Positions 1 to 10,346 of a DNA stretch of 64,000 nt are shown here, one piece after another (position 1 is the first letter of the stretch; each line of letters begins with the position of its first letter). A program made the position numbers and the translations under genes. Location: assembly GCF_032854445.1 (NCBI RefSeq), contig NC_088295.1, forward strand, positions 22,369,385 to 22,433,384, written 5' to 3'. The notes under the pieces are model-generated. The model was not told where the DNA came from. It was given only the letters and a program-made list of their open reading frames with translations, and searched no databases. Source of the stretch: Liolophura sinensis (lineage: Eukaryota; Mollusca; Polyplacophora; Chitonida; Chitonidae).

Positions 1-604
1 TACTAAATGATGGATCTGGAACTCGTTTAGACGAACATTCAGGGAAACTTTTCACCATATATCTTACCTTATCATCCAAAATTTAGGCTAAATGTGCACA
101 TGGTCAGTAGATCATCGCTCCCCTTGTGGAAGTGACCACTACCCAGTTTCATTATCTTCTGGATTCGAAACACACTCTGATCACCTTGATTCATTGCCCA
201 GGTGAAAGTTGAAAAAAGCAGATTGGCACAAGTACAGCAAAACCTGTGAACGACACTTTTCTCAGGACTTCTATGACACAGATGTGAATAAGTTTTCAAA
301 TAACACTATTAGTGCTTTAACTGAAACAGCTAATGAGGCTATTCCAAAAACTCATGGTAATATTCCAGAAAAGCTACCTGTTCGATGGTGGTCACAGGAA
401 GGTTCACAAGGAACGGAAAAAAGCTAAAAATAGAGCACCTCGCACAAGGTTATATAATGATATAATTGTAATCAAGAGGGCTAAAGCCCATGTCCAGAGG
501 ACAATAAAAAGAACCCAGAAGGATGGTTCTAGCATAAATCGTAACACACCTGTCAAAAATATATTGTAACAAGTAAAAGCCATAATCTGGAAGAAGAAAT
601 CTTC

Positions 605-1540
605 ATGGAAAGTATTGTGGTAGGCGGTACATTACATATTACCAGTTCAGATAATTGTAACGTGTTAGCTGACAGCTTTCCATCTGTCTCTAGCTCCAGT
701 TACTATAGTGATGGGTTTATTACTCACAAGAAACAGATGGAAGAGATGCACAGTTTTAATAACATCATGTTTGAGGATAAGTCCATTAATGAAGATTTTC
801 CACTAATGGAACTTAAACAGGCGTTCATTGGCAACAAGGACTCCTCCCCTGGGGAAGTTTGGGTTAGCTACTCTGTGATTAAGCACCTGCCAGAAAGTAG
901 TTTAAATGTATTGCTTTTGTTTTTTAACACCATTTGGTCAAAGATGGAACTACCTGTTTCATGGAAAAAAGCAGTTGTCATTCCAGCACCAAAGCCGAGC
1001 AAAGATCCATCTTTTACCTCATATTGTAGGCCCATTGCACTAACATCTACACTCTGTAAGATCATGGAAAAAGTGGTAAAGCCGAGGCTTGAATGGTTTC
1101 TAGATAAGAATCTTCTGTATTCCAGAGTAGGTTTAGGAAAGGTAGAACCACAACGGATCATGTGGTTTGGCTTGAAACATCCATAAAAAGATCCCTTGCA
1201 AATAAAGAATGTAACTTGGTAGCATTTCCAGATATCGAAAAGGCCTATGGTATGTTGTGGAATAGTGCACTGTTAATTAAGATGAAGGGTCTCGGGGATG
1301 GGATGCTCGAATGGGTAAGGGATTTCCTTTCCGAGCGTACAATGCAGATTTCACTCTAGAATGACCAACTAAAAGGGAGTGTGTTATCCCCAACACTGTT
1401 TATATAGCTGTTAATGATCTGCCATCGGTCCTCAACCCAAGGATAAATTGTTCCCTTTTCGTTGATGATAAAAATAAAGCTATTGGGTTCAGTGCTAAGA
1501 ATATTAACATATCAGATTTATTCAATTTATTTGATTGGTG
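605..1540 (+). pseudogene. LINE reverse transcriptase domain, N-terminal part (pseudogene)
   Basis: The longest open piece (605-1186) carries LPVSWKKAVVIPAPKP, then a CRPIALTSTLCKIMEK stretch, the classic fingers and palm motifs of LINE reverse transcriptases. After a frameshift near 1150, a VAFPDIEKAYG motif (usual form VFLDIEKAYD) occurs near 1220-1250, so the catalytic Asp position of motif A is altered. The FVDD active-site box lies near 1450. The piece ends where a SINE has inserted. No intact reading frame spans the domain. Confidence 0.85.
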
Positions 1541-1767
1541 TGTTACGCCGCATTCAAGAATATTTCACTTATACAACGGCGGCCAGAATTAAGGTGGGAA
1601 GAAACCGGGCAGAGCCCGGAGGAAACGCACGACCACCCGCAGGTTGCTGACAGACCTTCTCACTTACGGCCGGAGAGGAAGCCAGCATGAGCTGGACATT
1701 CACATCGACCATATTGGTGAGAGGCTTCTGGGTCATTACGCTGCGCTAGCGCGCTAACCAACTGAGC
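1517..1767 (-). mobile_element. tRNA-derived SINE (family A) inside the LINE, with target site duplication
   Basis: Read on the minus strand, it starts with a tRNA-like head (AGCTCAGTTGGTTAGCGCGC, an A box), passes through a conserved body, and ends in an AT-rich tail with the GGCGTAACAC motif just before it. The perfect 12-base direct repeat TAACATATCAGA flanks it at 1505-1516 and 1768-1779, which fixes both ends. LINE reverse transcriptase coding resumes right after the right repeat. This is the best-bounded copy of a family found at a dozen or so places in the window. Confidence 0.9.
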
Positions 1768-2487
1768 TAACATATCAGAGATGTATGTACAACAGGCTTT
1801 GAACGAAACTGACACATGGAGTAAATTGTGGGCATTCCACTTCTCCTCAACCCAATGCGAAGCAGTTTTGTTCACCAGAAGACAAGTGGATTTACCCGTA
1901 CAATTACTCATAGGAAATAGTGTGATCAAAGTATCTACATTATTCACATATCTTGGGGTTGCCTTTGGCCCAAAGAGGCTCACACGGACAAAACATATTG
2001 AAATGGTTGTTACAAAATACAAATAGCTCATAATCTTATGCGGGCTACATATGGGAAATACTGGGGCCGGATGAGCCTTCCCTTATACTACGGTACAGAG
2101 CATTAATTAGATCTTGGTTAGACTATAGTTGTGAAGCCTTTGACTCAACTTGTTGTTCTCTTAAATATAAATTGGATGATGTGCAGTGTACTGCTCTCAG
2201 CATTTGTACAGGAACACTTAAGTCCACTGCCGTTAATGTTTTACAAATAAGCTGTAATGAGTGGCTGTTGGAAATTAAATATCAACGGATCTTCGCAGTG
2301 GTAGGCTTATTAAGAAGTCTGATACTGTGAACGTCATGAAATGATACGCTTTGAGTTATATTAGCGATAATTTCAGAAAGTGTTTAAATGTCTACATTGA
2401 TGCATCTGGATGTTCAAAGAGTGTCAGAAAGGGGGCAGTGGGTGTAGTTAAAACTTCGCGTTTGTCCGATCTTACGTCAGTATTTAC

Positions 2488-5400
2488 CACGGGCTGCGGA
2501 AGCAAATTAAGAAGCAAATTAAGATTGCCCCGACTAGGCCTATCTCAGCCCAATAGGCGATGGTCCAGGGTAAGCTGGGGATCGCCAGACGGCCGCAGAG
2601 ACCTACATTAAGATTTATGAAGTGCTGAATTCTTATTATCGGTGCCCAGTTGCGCAGAAAAATGCACTTGTTGGGGTGAAATATGGGCGTCAAACTTTCA
2701 GTAGGTAGCGAAAATTGGACCTCGAGTATTACATCTTTCTTCAATTTACATTATAGGGGTAGGCCTACCATATTTTTTCACCTAGTGCCAAATAAATTTT
2801 GGGAAATTCGGGGCTAAAACGATCATACATATCGGAAAATGATGCCGTCTATAGATATAGATGCCATCTGTATTTAAAGTCCCAAAGAATATACTTTTGC
2901 AGATTATTTACTCATTTTAACGAATTTGAATGTGTGGGCCGTCAGCATACTGCACAGGCGGCGCTGTTTTGTGACAGCACAGATGGCGCTGTTTTGATAT
3001 AACAGTCTGTGACAGTGTATAAATACCGTCCAGTAATCGGTTGATTCCATTACAGCTGTAGGCCTGCTTGTAGAAGTACTCAGACTACAATTTGGTTAAT
3101 TCACTGCTCGTTTCACTCAAACTTAATTATTTCACAGATAAAAATTCGAAATGTCGATTCAAAACTATTTCTCTCTAAAATCACGTTCAGAAATTCGTCA
3201 AAATCCGTCTCCTCCGGCAGAGGCTGTCGAAGAAAACCCTCAATGCGGTGACAACGCACCTTCGACATCTGGGTCCCAAACAACTCCACTGTGTACTCGC
3301 ACGACACGTGTGTCATCTACTCCCAATCAGCCCAGATCATTTGATTTTCCGTTCCGTGAGTTTGGGGGAAAAACTATCGTTAAACTGGTTGCATTATCAA
3401 GAAAATACCGACTTAGCTTTCTGTTTTGTATGCCAAAACGCAAATTTTTCGTCAAGGTTACCCTTCTGCAGTGAGGCTGAGCCCACATACATATCTAAAG
3501 GTTTCAGCAACTGGAAAGAAGCACAGGGCGTATTTAGGGAACTCGAAGCTAGCAAGTTTCATAAAGAAGTTGTTGAACGTCTCATTACCTTACCAGCAAC
3601 TACTAGAGATATTGGCGAATCCCTCAGTCAAGCGCATGCTGAAGAAAAGGCGGAAAATAGAAGGATTATATATAAAATATTTGAAAATGTACGTCACTTA
3701 TGTCGACAAGGTTTACATTTCGTGGAAGCAGTGCTGCTGCAGATGAAGACGATGGAAACTTCACTCAGCTTCTCATTTTGCGTGGAAGTGACGTACCCGT
3801 CTCTTTTACAGCGGTTAAAAAAGAAATCGAAAAAATATGTATCGCATGACATTCAGAATGAAATGAATCGTGTTCTTTCGAGACAGGTCATAAATGAAAT
3901 TCTGAAGCCTATCCATCGCTCCAAGTTTTACTGTATAACAGTAGATGAGTTAGCTGACTTTGAACAGGCAGTACTAGTTTTTAGGTGGGTAGGAGAGGAT
4001 TTTATTGTCCACGAAGATTTCGTTGGGGTTTACAAGGTAGATGACATCACTGCTTAAACTTTAGTAAAAGTAATTTTGGACGTAGGCTTTGGACTTTGTA
4101 GAATGAATGTATCAATAGGAAAAGGCAGAGGGCAATGTTATGATGGCGCGAGCAATACAAGTGGGAGAAAATCCGGCTTGGGTGTCAGGTTACAGGAGTT
4201 GGAACCGAAAGCGTTGTTCACACACTGTTATGGCCACTCACTAAATCTTGCGAGCAACGACGTCATCAAAAGGGTAAAAGCTACTAAAGGTGCTTTGGAA
4301 GTTACGCACGAAATCTGTAAATTTATCAAATACTAACCCAGGCGTGAAGCATTGTTTGATAACCTGAAAACAAATATTCAACCCCATACACCTGGAGTCT
4401 GTGGAAGGGGCACTACAATGTGCGACAGACACTGAAGTGAAGGCTAGGATTATTGGTGTGCAATCACAAATGAGAAAATTTGATCTTTTCTTGGGAATAT
4501 CACTCTCATACCTCATTCTTAAACACTCCGATAATCTTAGTAAAACATTACAAAGTCCAAATTTGTCAGCCGTAGTAGGTCAAGAAATTGCTTCTTTGAC
4601 TGTTAAAATCCTTCAAAAAATAAGGCAAAAACCGAGATTTTGATCTGTTTTACGAGAAGATTCTCCAAAACGCAAAATCACTTGACGTAGAAGATCCCGT
4701 GTTACCGCGCACACGCAAGACGCCAGCACGATACGAAGTTGGCGAATGGGCAGGGCATTTCCCTCAGGCGCCGCGAGAGGTCCACAAGCAACAGTACCTT
4801 GATGTTCTTGATCGTATCATTAATGCAATTCATGACAGGTTTGATCAGCTGGGGAAGACTCGCCTGTTGATTTGAAGTCTCTGATTTCCCTTTTTTCTGA
4901 TATGTCACACCATGAGAGGACGTTTTTTTCCCGAGGTTTGCATTGTACTCCGCCTGATCCGTCTGAAAGGCTTTCTCTGCTCTCCGTATGCTAAAAACAT
5001 ACCTGCGATTACTATGACACAGTCCAGGTTAAATGACCTCATGGCCTTACATGTCCTTAAGGATTATACAGACAACGTTGATATCAAAACTACAGTCAAT
5101 CAGTTCGTTGAACTCTCAGACTAATAGGCTATCAATCTTTGCAAAATATTGATAGCTTAAATCGATTGGCAAGCAATTATACCAGCGTAATTATTTCAAC
5201 TAATTGTGTGACTCACATGCGTCCAGTCAATGCAAACCCTTGTCAGAAAAGAGCCAGTTTCTGACGGGCGAATACCAGCCGTTTTTCTGACTCGTTCTGT
5301 CTTTTCAATATACTACATTACTATTATATAGTTGGTTTCATGTGTAGTAGTCTGCACGCCAAACTTCAAAATATAGTAGGATTACCACAACTTCATAGCC

Positions 5401-5580
5401 ATAAATACGTGGTAGAAGTTATTGACTTGATACACATTTTGAGTGAATAGTCTATTTATCTATAGGTGCTGGATAATTTGTCTTCACTCTTGTTCTCTTC
5501 TGTTTCTTTTTCAATTTTTTTTTTGGGGAAATTATTGCCCCGGGGTGGTCGGGGTGGTCGGGGCGGTTCTGCCGCCCATG
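2488..5580 (+). mobile_element. hAT-superfamily DNA transposon inserted in the LINE RNase H region
   Basis: The element contains a degraded ZMYM1-like hAT transposase. The proposed ends are imperfect inverted repeats: CACGGGCTGCGGAAGC at 2488-2503 and, on the minus strand from 5580, CATGGGCGGCAGAACC (12 of 16 match). The direct repeat TTTAC flanks it at 2483-2487 and 5581-5585. Removing the element and one repeat copy rejoins the LINE frame as SVFTLELMA, which supports these limits independently. Most hAT elements make 8-base duplications; a 5-base duplication would fit a hAT5-like group (from memory). The right end carries short GGGGTGGTC repeats (about 5533-5565). Confidence 0.8.
3151..5124 (+). 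pseudogene. Broken hAT transposase, ZMYM1/DUF4371-like
   Basis: From 3151 the protein starts MSIQNYFSL, with a Ser/Pro-rich N-terminus. It then shows a TTF-type zinc finger region (QPRSFDFPFREFG, then AFCFVCQN) near 3330-3450, a DUF4371-like stretch (IGESLSQAHAEEKAENRR) near 3610-3660, and a catalytic-core segment with CYDGASNTSGRKSG and HCYGHSLNLA at 4130-4250. Another segment follows at 4400-4640, and a C-terminal dimerisation-like piece (TMTQSRLNDLM) at about 5013-5045. At least four frameshifts or stops separate these parts, so it cannot make a full transposase. Confidence 0.85.
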
Positions 5581-6235
5581 TTTACTCTTGAACTTATGGC
5601 TATTTTAACACCCTTCTGCTTTGTTTTGGATTTTAAACCGAAAAGGGATTTTTACAGATTCTTTCAGTGCTTTCCAAAGCCGTACGAAACTTCAGCTGGA
5701 ATATATCTTTCAGCTATAGTTTTAAAGGTTTTACATATGTATACAATGTAGCACTTTAACGGAGCAAACATCAGTTTTAGTTGGATTATGGGTCATGTAG
5801 GTATTGTTGGAAATGAATCGGCAGCAACACAAGTTCTGACTCTTAGCAGTATTTCAGCAGTAAATATTAGTTCCACACCATCAGATATTATTAGCAACAT
5901 GAAGTCCCATTTTGTCAGTTTGTGGCAGAGGCATTCAGAGACGTCTGAGAATGGAAGGTTCTTCTTTCAGTACAACCTATAGAATTTCCTCCCATGCACT
6001 GACATTGCCGTCTCATAGAGTGTAAGTCATCTATTACAGACTGCAGACCGGTCATATCCCACTAAATCCTTATCTATACCAGTTCAAAATACGTGATTCA
6101 AATCTTTGTGAAAGTCTGGTCGAAGAAACTGTTGAACATCTTCTGTTTAAATGTGCTATGTACAAGCCTGAAAGAGCTAAATTTTTAATGATAATAGTTG
6201 TGCATGTGTATGCAGACCTTATATAAAAGGTGTCC

Positions 6236-7204
6236 TGAAAAGGGAAAGAAATATGCAGAAAGTGTTACAACTTGTCCGGGATTATATTCTTTGATGCCTA
6301 CATATGTTTCCCTCAGAAATGTGAGCCGTGGAAAATCTCCTTCACATTGCATAGTAATGAATGTTTTTGCATGAGGCTTTGCTTTGGTGGTTTGCTGCCT
6401 TGTATGACCTAAACCACCCCTTACACGTTCATGTGTTACTTGTTTTTTGCTTGAAATCCTTTTCCTATTGACGTTTTGCTACTCTGTATGACCTGTAACC
6501 TGGGTCTGGTTTTAAATTAAATGTTATACATGATTGTATATCTATCAACAGTTTTTTTAGCGTTCTCACCCATGTTGTTGTCTTGTTTTCGCGTGAATTA
6601 TTCTACTGAATAGAACGCCAACAATTTTATATCTGTCTGTCTGTTCATTTCCTGCTTTATACGATGCCGATTTGTGGGCAAACTGGCATCGTATAGTACT
6701 CCTGTATTACAAGAGAACAGTTCAGGTGTCTGGAAAGTTGGACAAAAGACATGTCTATATGCAAAGTGTCCGACTTATTCTGATTTAAAATTTGCTTGGT
6801 ATATACTCTACCCTGTTATATTTCATTCTATTTCCACCGTGTTTGAGATCTGATTTACGCGTTCGGGTTCATTGAAAACGGGTTCATTATGCCCGGTATC
6901 ATTGAAAACTGATGACCGCTTCTCTCTTGTGTGTTACCGGCTTTATTTCCTATTTGTATAATTTCTTACATACGTTTGTGTTAAATGTTGTTTTGGAAAT
7001 GGATTATCGACTTGGAACGCCCTTTACGGACTACGAATGGTATTCGAATGTCGGACATGACCCGTATATTCCGCACTCTTGAGGTTTGCCTAACATTTGA
7101 GGACCGAGTTCCAATAGGTCGATTCCGGCTGTCGGATCTGACTGGCTTCTTTTATCCTATGATCACTGTAAATTGAACATCGAGAATGATAATGTTCGCA
7201 AAAA
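6236..7204. other. Gene-free stretch; possible LINE 3' region with one hairpin
   Basis: No reading frame with recognisable protein similarity is visible. The stretch directly follows the LINE coding remnant and may include its 3' untranslated part. The only clear structure is a perfect 11-base inverted repeat near 6658-6695. Confidence 0.5.
6658..6695. repeat. Perfect 11-base inverted repeat (hairpin)
   Basis: TATACGATGCC at 6658-6668 pairs perfectly with GGCATCGTATA at 6685-6695 across a 16-base loop. Its place about 430 bases past the LINE tail makes a retrotransposon 3' stem-loop conceivable, but that is inference. Confidence 0.7.
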
Positions 7205-7870
7205 CGCGAAAAATGTGCAAATATATATAAATGTCCCTCTCTTCTTCAATATGTGAATGTCCCTCTGTACTGGACGCTATATGTGAATGCCCCTCTCTTC
7301 TGAACGCTATATGTGAATGTCCCTCTCTTCTGGACGCTATATGTGAATGTCCCTCTCTTCTGGACGCTATGTGTGAATATCCCTAGACACTGGGCGCCAT
7401 CTGGGAATATCCCTCACAACGGGAGGCTATATGGAAATACTGTTTTTCGGAACGCTACATACAAATATTCCGTTTCAGGACTGAATGGAATTGTCCTTTG
7501 CTTACGGGTGGTCTAGTTGGGAATATGCCTCGCTTAGGGACTCTACATGGGATTGTGCTTTGCATTTGAACACTACAAGAAATTGTCCCTTAAACTGCTT
7601 TGGGACGCTAAAGTATAGCTTTGCGTTGGGGCCGTCGTGGGAATGCCCTTTACTTCAGGACGCTATGTAGAATTGTCTCTTATTTGGGGACGCTACATTT
7701 GAATGCCCCTCACCGCGGGACGTTACATGGCAATGTCCCCCACTTTGGGATGCTAAATAGTTATCATTAATTTTAGAACACTACATCGGAATCCCCATCG
7801 TTTCGAGACCCTAATTGGGGATGTCCCTCTTCAAGAGACTCTACACGGGAATATCCGCCATTCCACGCAT
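7205..7870. repeat. Degenerate 30-base minisatellite
   Basis: About 20 units of roughly 30 bases recur, each with a GAATGTCCCTC-like core, a CTGGACGCT-like core and an ATGTG or ATGGG spacer. Four units near 7283-7378 are nearly identical; divergence rises towards 7870. Because the unit is a multiple of three, one strand stays open and mimics a repeat protein (NVPLFWTLYV), but nothing suggests it is translated. Confidence 0.85.
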
Positions 7871-10346
7871 GCTTTTCATGCTCTATACTGTTCAAAGAAA
7901 ACAGTACAAGAAAAAGATTATGCATGGGCAAAAGTGAAATAAAACGCCCATGGTTGACGCCCATCAGTGATACCAAACATGAATCTTGTTTGATTGGATT
8001 AAAGTTGGGTAACATTAATACACATTGTGGTTGGTTGTTGTTTTTGTTCAGAGATGCACGTGAGCTTAACCGGGTTGCACAATCGCAGTTCATACATAAT
8101 AACTGAAGTTCAATAAACATAGCGTGGTTATTTATTTTAAAGTTCACATTTTAAAATACTAATGAGCGTTTAACTAGGGTTATGGGAGTAACTGTGAGCA
8201 AATATAACAACTGTTACAGAAAAATCGAACCTGTCAGTTTATACCCGTTTATGAACCAGTCAACAAGTCTAAACAAGCCCCCAGGATATATACCGCTGGC
8301 CTATCAATAAGCAGGTTTGGATAGGGAATTAGTAGATTTCCCCACTCGGGCTGTTCGTTGGGCCTAGGTGACAACACAGACACACTATTCTACCTCCATT
8401 GTAACAATAAGCGGTCGACGACACACGTGTGTGGCCGGTCTTACTTTAGCTCATGACCATATGTTTCCCACCAATATCTGATGTGCATTTCTGTACATCA
8501 CATGTGAGGAAAGTTCGCGGAAGTAACATGCCAAAGGCTAATGGTTTACGCGATGCAAACTGGTTTCCTTCACTGATAAAACTGGCCTCCATGTTGTGTA
8601 AGCGAAAAATTCCGGAGTATGACCGTAAGCAACACTTAATCAAAAGGATATATCAATAATAAATTCAGGTACGTTGTATGCACCTAACCTAGACTGAACA
8701 AAAGTCTCACCGGACATCGATGCCGACCCGACCATACGCCATGTTTTGTGAGCCATTTATTCCAGATCTGTATTATAGTTACAGCTGTACAAAATGTGCT
8801 ATGTTTCACAATATAACATGTGCTTGTAGTGAAAGTAAAATCCTGAAAACAAGTTAACGTGGTATAGATCATATGACCTGTATTAAGCTCCAATGCGATA
8901 AAGATAACAGCATCGCATGCTGTTTAAAACCGTGACACAACTTAGAACTATTACTCAAGTTTTCATCTCCCCATGCAGCACATACTATGTATCAATTCAT
9001 CGAACATTTTCAGGTATATAGACGGCATACATATAGATGATTCTAACTTTAAAATCTGAAAACAAGAAAATGTAATATAACGCTACCTACATCTCTTTAC
9101 GCATACAAATAAAAATATGAAAACATACCCAGTAATAAAAATAAATAGAATGGGAATAACAATTGCGTATCGATGGTATATTACGACATTTCTTAGATAC
9201 ATACATATAACTTAAACGCTTAAAACCACAGCTGAAATTACTCAAGTAACTGATAAAGAACTGATATATAGTCAATTTCTTTTAACTTATCACCAATATT
9301 TATCTCTGTAAAATCAGTCGTATTCACTGTCAAGACTTTCTTAGTGACACGTAACGCCACAAGCTCTTTACACTGATAGGTTGAACTTCCATTTTACTGT
9401 AATGAAAATGCATTTTGGGTACTATCCATAATCCTGGTTTAGACACCAAGAACTCATTAATTCGGCAGACGTCATCATTATTCTAAAACTGTGTAGAGCT
9501 TGTGTCACTAACAAAAAGCAATTTTGACAGTAATTAGGACTAATTTTACAGAGAGCTGAAAACAGGCAACAAGTTAAAAGACAGAGATTATAATACTTTA
9601 ACCTCCATGAAGTTTAATTACATAAAACTCGCAAATGTTACCTAATATTTTCGCTGAGGCAAACGGTCAAGCTATTTACTCTAAAAGGTGTTCTGTTTAG
9701 ATATAACCTTATGAGCTGAACATTTTTTATGAAGTCACATAAGTACAACACAACCAGAAGCTACGTTTCCCCTTCATTTGAAAACCAATACTAGTCTTTT
9801 CAGTTCTGGCTTTAGTACATAAGGACTTGCTCTGTTTTTCCAACAGACACCAGGATGACCAGTTTAAATGGAAGTGGGATGTCGTTTACATTAGAAAATA
9901 AACAGTAATTATGGCTCATTTATCAAGTCTATGTCTATAGGCTTTGATAATTGTCCATTTGAACCACTTTGCAGGTGAACAGGGGTGACAATAAAAAATG
10001 TGGAGAAGTATCCGTGAGTTTCGACTAGCATATCACTATGTCAAAGTGCATCGGGCGGAAATTCTTACCGATGTCCAGTGGCGGTCCTGAGTACTCTAAT
10101 GAGGTTAGTTATTGATTAATATGACGGTTATAGACTTTTAGGGTACGGTGCCATGCTTCGGGACGCTGCAGCCGCATGGATAAAACTATGGCCACATTGA
10201 TCAATTACCCGAATTGTCTTGCGAGAATAAAGCGATAGATCACTAGGACAACGACTCTTTCTGTCCTTCCCCTCTATTATATGCAGGCATATCCTTGATT
10301 GTTAGGGTTTAAAAAAAAGTCATAGACAAATTTTAATTTCATAATT
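7871..10346. other. Intergenic stretch downstream of TMEM26-like
   Basis: I see no recognisable gene. Short open frames occur at about 8446-8659 on both strands without familiar motifs. The part next to 10346 probably holds the 3' untranslated region of the TMEM26-like gene, but I found no convincing minus-strand polyadenylation signal to mark its end. Confidence 0.5.

Larger units (their letters stand above)
1..6235 (+). mobile_element. Decayed I-type LINE retrotransposon, 5' end outside the window, interrupted by two later insertions
   Basis: Conceptual pieces in several plus-strand frames line up in the order of a LINE ORF2. The first 160 bases resemble the C-terminal end of an AP-type endonuclease (NDGSGTRLD, then a degenerate GSDH-like stretch). 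A linker rich in Arg and Lys follows at about 209-569. The reverse transcriptase runs from about 605 to 1540 and resumes at 1768-2030; FVDD, in place of the usual FADD, is read near 1450. RNase H begins near 2351 (DASG), is broken at 2487, resumes at 5581 with ELMAIL and GHVGIVGNESA, and the tail near 6130-6190 has an EHLLFKC motif. Frameshifts and stops make it nonfunctional. A C-terminal RNase H is typical of the I group (I, Nimb, R1, LOA); the exact clade needs a tree. The 3' end is approximate. Confidence 0.85.

Noticed and set aside
1735-1767. Possible tRNA gene on the minus strand (AGCTCAGTTGGTTAGCGCGC)
   Set aside because: Only the 5' half of a tRNA-like fold is present and it continues into the SINE body; it is the Pol III promoter head of a retroposon.
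3151-3474. Intact host zinc-finger MYM gene
   Set aside because: The frame is broken several times and the whole unit is bounded by inverted repeats and a target duplication, so it is a dead transposase.
5533-5580. G-rich repeats as a G-quadruplex regulatory site
   Set aside because: The runs are better explained as the terminal region of the hAT element, next to its inverted repeat.
7313-7516. Open frame encoding a ten-residue repeat (NVPLFWTLYV)
   Set aside because: It is a by-product of the 30-base minisatellite; the repeats decay without regard to codons and there is no gene context.
8446-8659. Small gene with frames on both strands
   Set aside because: Neither product shows a known motif, and no splice context or promoter supports it.
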